A DNA stretch of 64,000 bases from Paraburkholderia lycopersici. Lineage in GTDB: Bacteria; Pseudomonadota; Gammaproteobacteria; Burkholderiales; Burkholderiaceae. The notes below the pieces were generated by a model. That model was not told where the DNA came from. It worked only from the letters and a program-made list of their open reading frames with translations, and did no database searches. A program made the translations under genes and the position numbers. This document shows positions 1 through 9,174 of the stretch, one piece after another. The stretch spans positions 85,714 to 149,713 of the forward strand of contig NZ_FMYQ01000017.1 in the NCBI RefSeq assembly GCF_900096975.1. The letters run 5' to 3'. Each line of letters opens with the position of its first letter. The first letter of the stretch is position 1.

Positions 1-1
1 G

Positions 2-781
2 AGCAAGCAGATCGGCGCGCTGGAGTCGAGCCTCGGCGCGAAGCTGTTCGAACGCGGTCGCCATGGCGCGGAACTGACCCGGTTCGGCGAGGACTTTCTG
101 CCCGACGCGCGCTCGCTCGTTCAGGACGCCGATGAAATGCTCGCACGTGCGCGCGAGGCCGGCAGCGGCCGGCGCGGGCAGTTGCGCATCGGCATCTGCC
201 TGTCCGTGCTGACGATCGCGCCGCGCATCATCGCCGACTTTCGCGAGCAGAATCCGGGCGTCGCCGTCTCGCTGAGCGATCTGCCTTCCGCCGAGCAGAC
301 CCGCCGCCTTCAGGCCGGCAAGCTCGACGCGGGCTTCATGCGCGTCCCCGCGGGCAGCGGTCTGTCGTCGTTCGGCGTGGTCGACGAAAAGCTGGCGCTG
401 GCGTTGCCGCCGGGCTTCGGGCGCGTGCGTCTGCCCGCGGACTTCGCGAGGCTCAACGAAACCGGATTCATCGCGCTGCGGCGCATGCGCGGCCCGGGGC
501 TCGCCGCGCAAATCGACAACTGGTGCCAGGCGCGTCGCCTCGTGCCGAACGTGACGCAGCAGGCCGACGACGTGCAGTCCGTGCTGGCTTCCGTCGCGGC
601 CGGAGTGGGCGTGGCGTTCGTGCCCTCGTGCGCGGGTCATCTGCTGCGCGATGCGGTCGTCGTGCCGCTGCACGGCAAGCATGCGAAATGGCGCGTAGGG
701 CTCGTGTGGTCCGGTGCTCAAAAGAACCCCGTGACCGCGCGGTTTGTTTCGTTCGTGCGCACGGCGCTGGGCGGCGCCTGA
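2..781 (+). CDS. LysR-family transcriptional regulator, 5'-truncated by window edge
   Basis: The reading frame is open from base 2 to a TGA at 779-781 and gives 259 residues. The first visible residues (SKQIGALESSLGAKLFER) are the second half of a LysR winged helix-turn-helix and the start of the linker helix. Roughly the first 30-40 residues therefore lie outside the window. The rest fits the periplasmic-binding-protein-like effector domain of LysR proteins, with GQLRIGICLSVL opening the domain and VLASVAAGVGVAFVPS near its end. LysR proteins usually control a divergent or adjacent gene in response to a small metabolite. The divergent target, if any, is outside the window, and the DUF1479 gene 72 bases downstream in the same direction is another possible partner. 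The inducer cannot be told from sequence. Confidence 0.9.
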   Translation, partial: SKQIGALESSLGAKLFERGRHGAELTRFGEDFLPDARSLVQDADEMLARAREAGSGRRGQLRIGICLSVLTIAPRIIADFREQNPGVAVSLSDLPSAEQTRRLQAGKLDAGFMRVPAGSGLSSFGVVDEKLALALPPGFGRVRLPADFARLNETGFIALRRMRGPGLAAQIDNWCQARRLVPNVTQQADDVQSVLASVAAGVGVAFVPSCAGHLLRDAVVVPLHGKHAKWRVGLVWSGAQKNPVTARFVSFVRTALGGA

Positions 782-853
782 CGGGAAGCGTCCGCCAGGC
801 GCTGCTAAATTACGTCATAGACAGTGTTTTGAACCGAAAAACTGGAGACAGAC

Positions 854-2104
854 ATGGCCGCCCTTGTGATCGACGATCTTCCCGCCGCCATCCGCCAAGC
901 CAAGCGCACGCTGCGCGCGCAGTTGCCTCGCTATCGCGAGGTATTCGAGGACCTCGCGCGGGCCATCGGCGAGCAGGCGCGCAGCATTGCGCGTCAGCGC
1001 GAGGCGGGCGAGGCCGTGATCCCGGAGATCGCGTTCGCCGACATCGCCGGGCAGCGCGTGAGCGCAGAGGCGATCGCGCTCGTGAAAGCGCGCGGCGCCT
1101 GCGTGATTCGCCGCGTGTTCGACCCGGCGCAGGCCGCGCGCTGGGACGCCGAAATCGCGGACTACGTGGGGCGCAACGACCTGGACGCGCGTCTCGCGCA
1201 TCGCGCCGAAGACCGTTATTTCGGCCAGCTCGAATCCAGCCGTCCGCAAATCTACGGCATCTACTGGTCGCGCGCGCAGGTGCAGGCGCGCGAGTCCGCG
1301 GAACTCACCGCCGCGCGCGTGTTCCTCAACCGCCTCTGGCGCCACGAGAGCGAAGGGCGCGTGCATTTCGACCCCGACGTCGTGCCCGTCTATGCCGACC
1401 GTCTGCGCCGCCGCCCGCCCGGCTCGGCTTCCCTCGGCCTTTCCGCGCATTGCGACGGCGGCTCCGTCGAGCGCTGGATCGACGGGAACTTCCGGCGGGT
1501 CTATCGCCACGTATTTTCCGGCGACTGGCGACGCTACGACCCTTTTGACGCCGCGTACCGGCCCGATGTGAACGAGATACCCTCGCCCGCGGTCTGCTCG
1601 ATGTTCCGCACGTTCCAGGGCTGGACCGCGCTCACGCCGCAGGGCCCCGGCGACGGCACGCTGCAGCTCGTGCCCATCGCCAACGCCATGGCGTACCTGC
1701 TCTTGCGCGCGCTGCAGGACGACGTGGCCGAAGACGACCTGTGCGGCGCGATGCCGGGTCGCGCGCTGTCGATCCGCCCCGAATGGCACGCGCCGCTCTT
1801 CGAGGCGCTGACCTCGATCCCGCAGATGCAGGCCGGCGACGCCGTGTTCTGGCACAGCGACGTGATCCACGCGGTGGAAGACGAGCATCGGGGCAGCGGC
1901 TACAGCAACGTGATGTATATCGCGGCCGCGCCGGGCTGCGCGAAGAACGACGCCTATTTGCAGCGGCAACTGCCGAGTTTTCTCGAAGGCCGCAGTCCGC
2001 CCGACTTCCCCGGCGATCATTTCGAAGTCGATTTCGCGGGTCGCGCCGGGGTGGCCGATCTCACGCCGCTCGGCCGCGCGCAGCTCGGCCTGGCGAGCGG
2101 CTAG
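854..2104 (+). CDS. DUF1479 family protein (putative Fe/2-oxoglutarate oxygenase fold)
   Basis: A 416-residue protein with an ATG start preceded by a GGAG ribosome binding site (ctggagacagac). It matches the DUF1479 (YbiU-like) family in length and landmarks. The N-terminal helical part (IRQAKRTLRAQLPRYREVFEDL) is followed by a jelly-roll region holding an HxD pair (SAHCDGG, His199/Asp201) and a late histidine in FWHSDVIHAVED. This is the arrangement expected of a mononuclear iron, 2-oxoglutarate-dependent oxygenase. I know of no established substrate for the family, so the oxygenase activity is inference from the iron-binding triad. It stands alone between the LysR gene and a CorA-type transporter, both on the same strand. 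Confidence 0.85.
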   Translation: MAALVIDDLPAAIRQAKRTLRAQLPRYREVFEDLARAIGEQARSIARQREAGEAVIPEIAFADIAGQRVSAEAIALVKARGACVIRRVFDPAQAARWDAEIADYVGRNDLDARLAHRAEDRYFGQLESSRPQIYGIYWSRAQVQARESAELTAARVFLNRLWRHESEGRVHFDPDVVPVYADRLRRRPPGSASLGLSAHCDGGSVERWIDGNFRRVYRHVFSGDWRRYDPFDAAYRPDVNEIPSPAVCSMFRTFQGWTALTPQGPGDGTLQLVPIANAMAYLLLRALQDDVAEDDLCGAMPGRALSIRPEWHAPLFEALTSIPQMQAGDAVFWHSDVIHAVEDEHRGSGYSNVMYIAAAPGCAKNDAYLQRQLPSFLEGRSPPDFPGDHFEVDFAGRAGVADLTPLGRAQLGLASG

Positions 2105-2173
2105 CACGCCAAAATGACGCCCGCATGTCGCCACCGCGATTCGCGCGCTTGCCTGTAAAAGCGCCCATATGGC

Positions 2174-3250
2174 ATGCTGTGCGCCGATCAACCGGCCATG
2201 ACGACCATGGATTTCGCTTCGTCCATCGCAACGTATGGCGCCGACCTGTCGGGCCTGGTTTGCGGCTTTCGCTTCACGCCCGGCCAGCCCGGGCAGCCCG
2301 TCACGTGCGACGACTTCCTCGACGCGCTGCAGCGCACCCGCGCGAGCGGCGAGCCGCCGGCCGCGGGCGACGACACGTTCTACTGGCTGCACTTCAATCT
2401 CGCCCACGCCGCGGCCCAACCGTGGATGCACGCGCATCTCGATCTGCCCGGCGCCTTCTTCGAGATGCTCGTGGAAGGTTCGCACTCCACGCGCATCGAG
2501 CACATGGACGGCGCGCTCTTCGCGGTGGTCAACGACGTGATGTTCGATTTCGAGCTCACGCCCTCGCAGATCGCCACGCTCTGGTCGTACACGCACGAGC
2601 GCATTCTCGTGACCGCGCGTCTGAAGCCGCTGCGCTCGATCGACCGCCTGCGCGGCTACGTGCGCAACGGCGAGACGTTCCGCTCGCCGGCCGAACTGCT
2701 CATTCACCTGATGCGCGACCAGGCCGACCTGATGGTGGAGATCGTGCGCCGCACGAGCGTGGACGTCGATCGCGCCGAGGACCAGTTTCTCGCCTCGCGG
2801 CGCTCCGCGAGCCGCCACGAACTCGCGGCCATGCGGCGCATTCTGGTGCGTCTGCAACGAATGCTCGCGCCGGAGCCCGGCTCGATCTTCCGATTGCTCG
2901 CGCGGCCGCCACGCTGGCTCCAGTCGCCCGACGTGCAGGATCTGCGCGAAGCGACCGAGGAATTTTCGCTCGTGCTCGGCGACATGGCCGGGCTCGTCGA
3001 GCGCATCAAGCTCCTGCAGGAAGAGATTGCGGCGCGGCTCGAAGAGCAGAACAACCGCACGCTCTTCACGCTCACGCTCGTCACCGTGCTCGCGCTGCCT
3101 ATCAATATCGTCGCGGGTTTTTTCGGCATGAACGTAGGGGGCATTCCCCTGGCGGAGAATCGCCACGGCTTCTGGCTCATGGTAGTGCTGGTCGCCACTT
3201 TCACGGCGCTGCTGGGCTGGTGGGTGTTTCGCAGACGCGGCGATACCTGA
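2174..3250 (+). CDS. CorA/ZntB-family divalent cation transporter
   Basis: A 358-residue inner-membrane protein. The long N-terminal cytosolic domain ends in a helical stalk (about residues 235-290). Two C-terminal membrane segments follow, with the family signature GMN at residues 318-320 between them (FFGMNVGGIP). The residues after GMN (VGGIPLAE) are closer to ZntB-like members than to the MPEL loop of classical Mg channels, so zinc or another divalent metal is as likely as magnesium. Alternative in-frame ATG codons lie at 2198 and 2207. None of the three starts has a clear Shine-Dalgarno sequence, so the N terminus is uncertain by about 11 residues. The gene appears monocistronic. Confidence 0.87.
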   Translation: MLCADQPAMTTMDFASSIATYGADLSGLVCGFRFTPGQPGQPVTCDDFLDALQRTRASGEPPAAGDDTFYWLHFNLAHAAAQPWMHAHLDLPGAFFEMLVEGSHSTRIEHMDGALFAVVNDVMFDFELTPSQIATLWSYTHERILVTARLKPLRSIDRLRGYVRNGETFRSPAELLIHLMRDQADLMVEIVRRTSVDVDRAEDQFLASRRSASRHELAAMRRILVRLQRMLAPEPGSIFRLLARPPRWLQSPDVQDLREATEEFSLVLGDMAGLVERIKLLQEEIAARLEEQNNRTLFTLTLVTVLALPINIVAGFFGMNVGGIPLAENRHGFWLMVVLVATFTALLGWWVFRRRGDT

Positions 3251-3296
3251 AGCCTGCCGCGCGCCCCGCGGCGCAATTAGCGCGCTATATACTAGG

Positions 3297-3319
3297 CGCT
3301 CGACATTTCCGTTCGAGCG
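3297..3319. repeat. 7-bp inverted repeat just upstream of the diguanylate cyclase start
   Basis: The arms CGCTCGA (3297-3303) and TCGAGCG (3313-3319) are perfect reverse complements separated by 9 bases. They sit 6 bases before the ATG at 3326, so the structure could be an operator or could occlude ribosome binding. A TATACT hexamer at 3288-3293 lies just upstream but has no convincing -35 partner. Confidence 0.4.
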
Positions 3320-3325
3320 TGCGCC

Positions 3326-5248
3326 ATGACCGTTCCCTCGCCGACGCCTGAGGCCGTTCCGCCCTCCAGCGAAGACGCGCATGCGCAAGCGGGGAGCCGC
3401 GTCGAAGAGGGCGGGCCGTCGCGCTCGCGTCTGCACGCGGTTGCGCACGGAGCAGGAACCGCGGACATCGATCATTGCGGCAAGCCCTGGTCGGCGGACC
3501 CGCTGCTCGACGGCCTGTTGCGCCTCGTTGCGGCGCATTTCGGCGTGGCGGCGGCGTGCCTCGTCCCCGGCGACGCGCCCGCCGGCTGCCTGGCCGGCGC
3601 GGGCGTGGACGAAGCGCTCTACGAAGCCCTGCGAATGCTCGCCCGCGCTCCGGCCGCGAACGACGCACGCGAGCCGCTCGTCGTGCAGGACATCACCGAA
3701 CATCCGGCCTGGCGCTCCGTGCTCTCGCACGCGCATGCGCTGCCGTTTCGTTTCGTCGCCGCGTGGCCGATGCGCGGCGCGCAGGGCGAGCATGTAGGCG
3801 GCCTTTGCCTGATCGACCCTTCGCCGCGCGAACTCGATGCCGCCGCTCGCGCAAGCCTCGCTGACTTTGCGCGCGTGGCCGCGGCGCTGGCCGCGCGCCC
3901 TGCGGCGTGCGGCGTCCCCGCGCCTGCCGAAGACGAGCCCGCGCTGCGCGCCGAACTCGAAGCCCTGCGGGAGCGCGAGCGCCTGCTCGCGCACGCGATT
4001 GCGGGCAGCGGCACGGGCATCTGGGACCGCGACGTGGTGACGGGCGAGATCCGCTATTCGGCGGGCTGGAAGGCGATGCTCGGCTACGCGGAGCATGAGC
4101 TGACGAACCGCATCGAGGACAGCTATCTGCGCCTGCATCCCGACGACCGCGAATACGTGAAGGCCGCCATGCAGGCGCATTTCGAAGGCCGCACGCCCAG
4201 CTACGAGGTGGAGCATCGCATTCGCTGCAAGGACGGCCGTTACAGGTGGATCTGCAGCCGCGGCAAGGTCATGAGCCGCGACGCGCACGGGCGCGCGCTG
4301 CGCATGATCGGCACGACAACGGACATCACCTCGATGCGCGAGATGGCCGAGCGTTTGCGCGAGAGCGCGGCGCTCATCACGAACCTCACCAACGAAGTGC
4401 CGGGCCTCGTGTTCCAGCGCCGCCAACTGCCCGACGGGCGCGCGCTTTTCTCCTATGCGAGCGCGGGCATTGCGGAAATCTACGAACTGGCGCCGGAGCA
4501 GGTCGCGCACGACACGGCGTGCGTCGACGCGCTGATCCATCCCGACGATCTCGACGCGTGGCGCGCCTCGTTCGAGACATCCGCGGCGAGTCTCACGCCG
4601 TGGCACCTGGAGTTTCGCGTGCAACTGCCGCAGCAGGGCTTGCGCTGGCGCCAGGGCGATGCGCGGCCGCAGCGCCTCGCGGACGGCGCAACGGTCTGGC
4701 ACGGTTTCATCACGGACGCGACCGAGCGCAAGCGCATCGAGGCCGAACTGCAGGAATTCGCGAGCACCGACAGCCTCACGCGCCTGCCCAACCGCCGTCA
4801 CTTCATGGCGCGCATCGAGGCGCAGCTTACCCAGGCGCGGCGCGGCGGCTCCGGCGCGGCGGTGATGATGTGCGACCTCGATCACTTCAAGTCGATCAAC
4901 GACCGCTGGGGGCATGCGATCGGCGACGAGGTGTTGCGCCATTTCGCCGAGATCCTGCGCACGCAGTTGCGCACGGGCGACCTGGCGGGCCGCATCGGCG
5001 GCGAGGAGTTTGCGATTCTGCTCGCGGCCGCCGACCTCGAAGGCGCGCAAAGCGCCGCGCGGCGCATTCAGGAGCGCTTTGCCGCGGAGCCGCTTGGCGT
5101 GGAGGGCGGCGCGGTCGTGCTCACCGTCAGCATCGGCATCACGCTCATGAGCGCTGCCGATCCGAGCGCCGAAGCCGCGCTGACGCGCAGCGATTTCGCG
5201 CTCTACCGCGCAAAAAAAGGCGGCCGCAACCGCATCGAATGCGCGTGA
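3326..5248 (+). CDS. GAF-PAS-PAS-GGDEF diguanylate cyclase
   Basis: A 640-residue cytoplasmic protein that should make cyclic di-GMP from two GTP. It has a GAF-like sensor region (about 50-190), a first PAS (about 220-340, with FEGRTPSYEVEHRIR and GTTTDITSMREM typical of PAS_3/PAC), a second PAS (about 350-475), and a GGDEF domain (about 478-640). The active-site motif is GGEEF at 558-562, a catalytically competent variant. An intact RxxD product-inhibition site (RTGD) lies exactly five residues upstream. No membrane segment or signal peptide is visible, so the sensed cue is intracellular. An EAL phosphodiesterase follows 125 bases downstream on the same strand, giving a synthesis/breakdown pair. 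Confidence 0.92.
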   Translation: MTVPSPTPEAVPPSSEDAHAQAGSRVEEGGPSRSRLHAVAHGAGTADIDHCGKPWSADPLLDGLLRLVAAHFGVAAACLVPGDAPAGCLAGAGVDEALYEALRMLARAPAANDAREPLVVQDITEHPAWRSVLSHAHALPFRFVAAWPMRGAQGEHVGGLCLIDPSPRELDAAARASLADFARVAAALAARPAACGVPAPAEDEPALRAELEALRERERLLAHAIAGSGTGIWDRDVVTGEIRYSAGWKAMLGYAEHELTNRIEDSYLRLHPDDREYVKAAMQAHFEGRTPSYEVEHRIRCKDGRYRWICSRGKVMSRDAHGRALRMIGTTTDITSMREMAERLRESAALITNLTNEVPGLVFQRRQLPDGRALFSYASAGIAEIYELAPEQVAHDTACVDALIHPDDLDAWRASFETSAASLTPWHLEFRVQLPQQGLRWRQGDARPQRLADGATVWHGFITDATERKRIEAELQEFASTDSLTRLPNRRHFMARIEAQLTQARRGGSGAAVMMCDLDHFKSINDRWGHAIGDEVLRHFAEILRTQLRTGDLAGRIGGEEFAILLAAADLEGAQSAARRIQERFAAEPLGVEGGAVVLTVSIGITLMSAADPSAEAALTRSDFALYRAKKGGRNRIECA

Positions 5249-5373
5249 GGCGCCGCCACGTTAGCTGACGTTGATGCGCACGCGGCAGCGCGCAAGCCCG
5301 CGACGGGCGCCTTGGTGTATGTTGGCGTCATCCCGTCGTCGCCGTCCCTGGCGGACCTGGTGCGGAGAACGCC

Positions 5374-6987
5374 TTGCCCGAAGTCTCGCCCAACACTGGC
5401 GCGACCCGCTCGCGAGTCGCGCGCCTGCTCGCGCTGCTGGTCGTGGCGCTGGTTCCGCTCCTGCTGTGCGTGGCGCTGGGGCGGTACGAGGCCGAGCGCA
5501 TCTCGCGGCGCGAGGCGGCCCTCGCTTCGGCGGTCATCGTCGGGCAGGTCGTTTCGATCGTCGAAGCCGCGCAGGGCGCGGCCCGCACGTTCGTCTCGCG
5601 CGTGGGCGAGCCGTGCGAGCAGCTATCGGCCGGTCTCACGCTCGAGGCCGCCAACGTGCCCTACGTGCGCACGCTCAACATTCTCGATGAGGACCGCGTC
5701 GACTGCTCTTCGGCGCTCGTGCAGCAGCCGATTCCCGCCCGCGGCCTGCTCGACGGTCACGCCCGGGTGCCGGGCGACGAGTGGCTGAGGTTCGTGAACA
5801 ACACGCCGATGGTGCACAATCGCCCCTCGCTGCTGGTCGGCATAACGGGCGGGGCGGGGCGCGCGGCCGTGGCCGTGGTGGACGCACAGTATCTGCTCGA
5901 CCTGCTGCACGGCGCCGCGCCGCTCACGATGTTCCGCGAGGCCGAGCTGAGCGTTGGCGGGGGCGTCGTGCTGCGCGAGGCCCAAGCCGCCGTAAGGGAT
6001 GCGCCGCTGCTGGCCGATGTGCGAAAGCGCGTGTCGGGCGCCACGATCGAGCTGAAGATGTATGGGCGGCCCGAACGCATTCGCGAAACCGGGGCCGGGC
6101 TGCTGTTGCGCTACATGCCGTGGGCGGCCGCGCTTTCCGCGCTGCTCGTCTGGCTCGTGCGCCGTCTGCAGCGAAGCGGGCAGTCGCGCCGCGATCAACT
6201 GCTGCGGGCCATACGCGCCGACGAATTCCACGTCGAATACCAGCCGCTCTACGGCGTGGCGAGCGGCCGGTGCGACGGCGTGGAGGCGTTGCTGCGCTGG
6301 GTGCCGCCAGGCGCAGGCGCGATGCGCCCCGACGAATTCATTCAGGCCGCCGAGGAAGAGCACGTGATCGTGCCGCTCACGCAGCATCTCCTGAAGCTCA
6401 TCGCACGCGACGTCGCCACGTGGGACGTCGAACCGGGCTTTCATCTCGGCATCAACTTCGCGCCCGAGCACCTTTCCGGAGTACAGCTCGTAGGCGACGT
6501 GCGCGCGCTGTGCGCCGTCGTGGTGCCGCGCGGCATACAGGTCGTCCTCGAGGTCACCGAGCGTACGCTCGTGCGTAACACCGGGCAGGCGCGCAGCAAT
6601 CTGGAGGCGCTGCGGCGCGAGGGCGTGGAAATCGCCATCGACGACTTCGGCACGGGCTATTGCGCGCTCTCATATCTGGAAAAATTTCCGTTCGACATCC
6701 TGAAGATCGATCGCGGCTTCGTGCTCACGATCGACCCCGAAGACCATCGTGCCGTCGTGCTCGACTGCATCATCGATCTCGCGCATAGCCTCGGAGCGGA
6801 ACTCGTGGCCGAAGGCGTCGAAACGCAGGCGCACCTCGACTACCTGTGCGTGCGCGGCGTGACGTACATACAGGGCTTCGTCTATGCGAAGCCCATGCCG
6901 TCCGAAGCCTTCATGCGCTGGTATCGCGCGAACGGCGCGCGGGCCATCCAGCACGCCAAGGACGGCGGGCGCGCACTGAACGCCTGA
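5374..6987 (+). CDS. CSS-motif EAL-domain c-di-GMP phosphodiesterase
   Basis: A 537-residue inner-membrane protein that should hydrolyse cyclic di-GMP. The start is TTG at 5374, preceded by a GGAG-like site. A first membrane helix (about 15-36) leads to a periplasmic CSS domain with the Cys-Ser-Ser motif at 111-113 (VDCSSALV). A second membrane helix (about 243-264) leads to a cytoplasmic EAL domain. Catalytic signatures look intact: EAL at 304-306, NFAPEHL, EVTE, DDFGTGY, and AEGVET near the C terminus. In characterised CSS-EAL proteins the periplasmic cysteines sense redox state through a disulfide and control phosphodiesterase activity. The same is likely here by family knowledge. The GGDEF protein just upstream supplies the opposing activity. 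Confidence 0.92.
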   Translation: MPEVSPNTGATRSRVARLLALLVVALVPLLLCVALGRYEAERISRREAALASAVIVGQVVSIVEAAQGAARTFVSRVGEPCEQLSAGLTLEAANVPYVRTLNILDEDRVDCSSALVQQPIPARGLLDGHARVPGDEWLRFVNNTPMVHNRPSLLVGITGGAGRAAVAVVDAQYLLDLLHGAAPLTMFREAELSVGGGVVLREAQAAVRDAPLLADVRKRVSGATIELKMYGRPERIRETGAGLLLRYMPWAAALSALLVWLVRRLQRSGQSRRDQLLRAIRADEFHVEYQPLYGVASGRCDGVEALLRWVPPGAGAMRPDEFIQAAEEEHVIVPLTQHLLKLIARDVATWDVEPGFHLGINFAPEHLSGVQLVGDVRALCAVVVPRGIQVVLEVTERTLVRNTGQARSNLEALRREGVEIAIDDFGTGYCALSYLEKFPFDILKIDRGFVLTIDPEDHRAVVLDCIIDLAHSLGAELVAEGVETQAHLDYLCVRGVTYIQGFVYAKPMPSEAFMRWYRANGARAIQHAKDGGRALNA

Positions 6988-7131
6988 AGACGCGCGCAAG
7001 GGCATTCCCGCCTGCGTGATTTGCTTAGCGCGAAACATCGGTTCTGCGAACGCGTGCGCGCCGGTAGCATCGGTGGCTCGATGGCCGCGCCGTGTGGGCG
7101 CGCGCCCAACGCCAGAACGGACCACCCGACG

Positions 7132-8091
7132 ATGACCCGCGCCACGCACTATTCCCGCCGAAACTTCCTTGCCACACTGGGCGCGACGCTTGCCAGCGCG
7201 GCTTTGCCCGCCACCGCGTTTGCGAACTTTCAGCCCGACCAGTTCCGCATCGGCTACCAGAAGGCCGCGAGCACGCTCGTGCTGCTCAAGGCGAACGGCA
7301 CGCTCGAAACGCGCCTCGCGCCGCTCGGCATCAAGGTGACGTGGACCGAATTCCCGGCCGGCCCGCAATTGCTCGAGGGGCTGAACGTGGGCGCAATCGA
7401 TTTCGGCTATGTGGGCGAGGCGCCGCCGGTGTTCGCGCAGGCGGCCGGCGCCGACTTCGTCTATACGGCGTATGAATTGCCCACGCCGCATGCCGAAGGC
7501 GTGGTGGTGGCGAAGAACTCGCCGATACGCGACGTGGCGGGCCTCAAGGGCAAGAAAATCGGCCTGAATCGCGGTTCGGACGTGCACTGGTTTCTCGTCG
7601 CGCTGCTGCAGAAGCACGGGCTCTCCATCGGCGACGTGCAGCCCGTGTATCTCGCGCCCGCCGATGCGCGCGCGGCGCTGCAAAGCGGCGCGCTCGACGC
7701 CTGGGCGATCTGGGACCCGTTCCTCGCTGCCGTCGAATCGCAAGACGGCGCACGTCTGCTAGCCGACGCGAGCGGCGTGGCGAGCCATCATCAGTTTTTC
7801 CTGAGCCAGCGCGAATTCGCGCAAAAGCGCAAGGACGCGCTGGCGATCGCGATGGACGAACTCGGCAAGACAGGGCAGTGGGTGCGCGCGAACACGGCCG
7901 CCGCCGCCGCGAAGCTTGCGCCGATCCAGGGGCTCGACGCGGCGACGATCCAGACCGGCCTCACGCATTACGCGCACGAATACCGGCCTGTCGACGCCGC
8001 GGTCATCGCGCAGCAGCAGATCGCGGACACGTTCTACGACCTGAAGATCATTCCGCGCCGCGTGGTGACGAAGGAAGCGGTGCTCGCATAA
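7132..8091 (+). CDS. Sulfonate-type ABC transporter substrate-binding protein (SsuA-like), orphan
   Basis: A 319-residue periplasmic binding protein. The ATG at 7132 was preferred over upstream codons because it places a twin-arginine-like signal (SRRNFLATLGA, residues 8-18) and a cleavable region (ATAFA) right at the N terminus. The mature part resembles SsuA/TauA/NrtA proteins: FRIGYQKAASTLVLLKANG, the SEFPAGP-type segment EFPAGPQLLEG, and ALDAWAIWDPF. Aliphatic sulfonates are the usual ligand for the closest members. No permease or ATPase gene lies beside it. The nearest matching set is the SsuCBA-like group about 30 kb away. The next gene is convergent, with a gap of 37 bases. Confidence 0.85.
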   Translation: MTRATHYSRRNFLATLGATLASAALPATAFANFQPDQFRIGYQKAASTLVLLKANGTLETRLAPLGIKVTWTEFPAGPQLLEGLNVGAIDFGYVGEAPPVFAQAAGADFVYTAYELPTPHAEGVVVAKNSPIRDVAGLKGKKIGLNRGSDVHWFLVALLQKHGLSIGDVQPVYLAPADARAALQSGALDAWAIWDPFLAAVESQDGARLLADASGVASHHQFFLSQREFAQKRKDALAIAMDELGKTGQWVRANTAAAAAKLAPIQGLDAATIQTGLTHYAHEYRPVDAAVIAQQQIADTFYDLKIIPRRVVTKEAVLA

Positions 8092-8128
8092 GGCCGGCAA
8101 GCGCGGCGGTTCGTCAGGATGCCCAAGC

Positions 8129-9073
8129 TCAGTGCGGCGACGACCAGCCCTTGTAGCTGCTCACGTTGTCGCGCGTGACGAGCTGCGGCGTCATTTCGAT
8201 CATCGCATTCGCGGGCTTCTTGCCGTTCATGATCTCGTAGCCCACCTGCACGGCGGTCTGCGCCATCTTCCACGGGTCCTGGCTTGCCGAAGCCTGCACG
8301 AGCGTGTCGGTCTTGAGCGCCGTTTCGATATCGGGCGCGCCGTCCACCGATGTGATTACGATGTTGCTGCGATGCAGTTGCTTCGCGGCGAGGTCGCTGC
8401 CGATAGCCTGCGGATCGTTGATGGCAAAAAGGCCGTCGAGCTTCGGGAAACGCGTGAGATAGCCCTGCATCGCGTTCATGCCGCCTTCGCGCGAGCCCTT
8501 GCCGTCCTGGTCGTCGGAGAGGATCTTGATGCCCGGCGACTTCGCGAGCACCTGCTTGCAGCCGTTCACTCGGTCGATCACTGCTGAGACCTGCGGCCCG
8601 TTCTGGATGATGACGTTGCCCTTGCCGTTGAGCTTCTTCGCAAGGTACTCGCACGAAATCGCGCCGGCTTTCACGTTATCGGTCTGCACGGTGGCGTTGG
8701 CGCCCGCGGCGCTCACGTCCACGGCCATCACCACGATGCCGGCCGCCTGTGCCTTTTTCACCGCCGGCTCGATCGCCTTCGGATCGGTGGCGTTCAGCAG
8801 GATCATGTCAACGTGGGCCGAAATGAAGTTGTCGATCTGCGTGAACTGCTTGTTCAGGTCGTAGTCGGCGGAAACGGCCGTGACCTTGGCGTTGGGGTTG
8901 ATCTGCTTCGCTTGCGCTTGCGCGCCCTGCACGATCGTCACGAAGTAAGGATTGCCAAGCGAACCCACGGTGATGCCGATCGACTTGAGCTGCTTGTCGG
9001 CGGCATGCGCGCCTTGCAGCGCGAAACCGAGCGAGAGGGCGGCAGCGGCGAGAACGGCTTTCTTCCTGAACAT
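8129..9073 (-). CDS. Ribose-type sugar ABC transporter substrate-binding protein
   Basis: A 314-residue periplasmic protein of the Peripla_BP_4/RbsB group. It has a Sec signal peptide (residues 1-24, cleavage after AHA). The start at 9073 has a strong AGGAG site seven bases upstream. Landmarks are SIGITVGSLGNPYFVTIVQGA, the hinge-side DMILLNATDP and GLFAINDPQAIGSDLAAKQL. It should deliver a monosaccharide or polyol to the permease and ATPase encoded just upstream in the same operon, 101 bases before it. The sugar cannot be determined, since several members of this family bind ribose, xylitol, inositol or other polyols. Confidence 0.9.
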   Translation of the reverse strand: MFRKKAVLAAAALSLGFALQGAHAADKQLKSIGITVGSLGNPYFVTIVQGAQAQAKQINPNAKVTAVSADYDLNKQFTQIDNFISAHVDMILLNATDPKAIEPAVKKAQAAGIVVMAVDVSAAGANATVQTDNVKAGAISCEYLAKKLNGKGNVIIQNGPQVSAVIDRVNGCKQVLAKSPGIKILSDDQDGKGSREGGMNAMQGYLTRFPKLDGLFAINDPQAIGSDLAAKQLHRSNIVITSVDGAPDIETALKTDTLVQASASQDPWKMAQTAVQVGYEIMNGKKPANAMIEMTPQLVTRDNVSSYKGWSSPH

Positions 9074-9174
9074 GAGGTTGTCTCCTGAGGGGTCCTGTCT
9101 GGATGCTTTCCCGGCGGGAGCAGGAGGACCGCCTGCTCCCGCGCTGGTTGCCACATTCGTTGCGGGTTGCGGGG

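Noticed and set aside
815..5050. A 1411-codon open frame on the minus strand opposite four + strand genes
   Set aside because: It lies antisense to the DUF1479, CorA and cyclase genes, is dominated by Arg, Ala, His and Gly with no recognisable domain, and results from codon bias in high-GC DNA.
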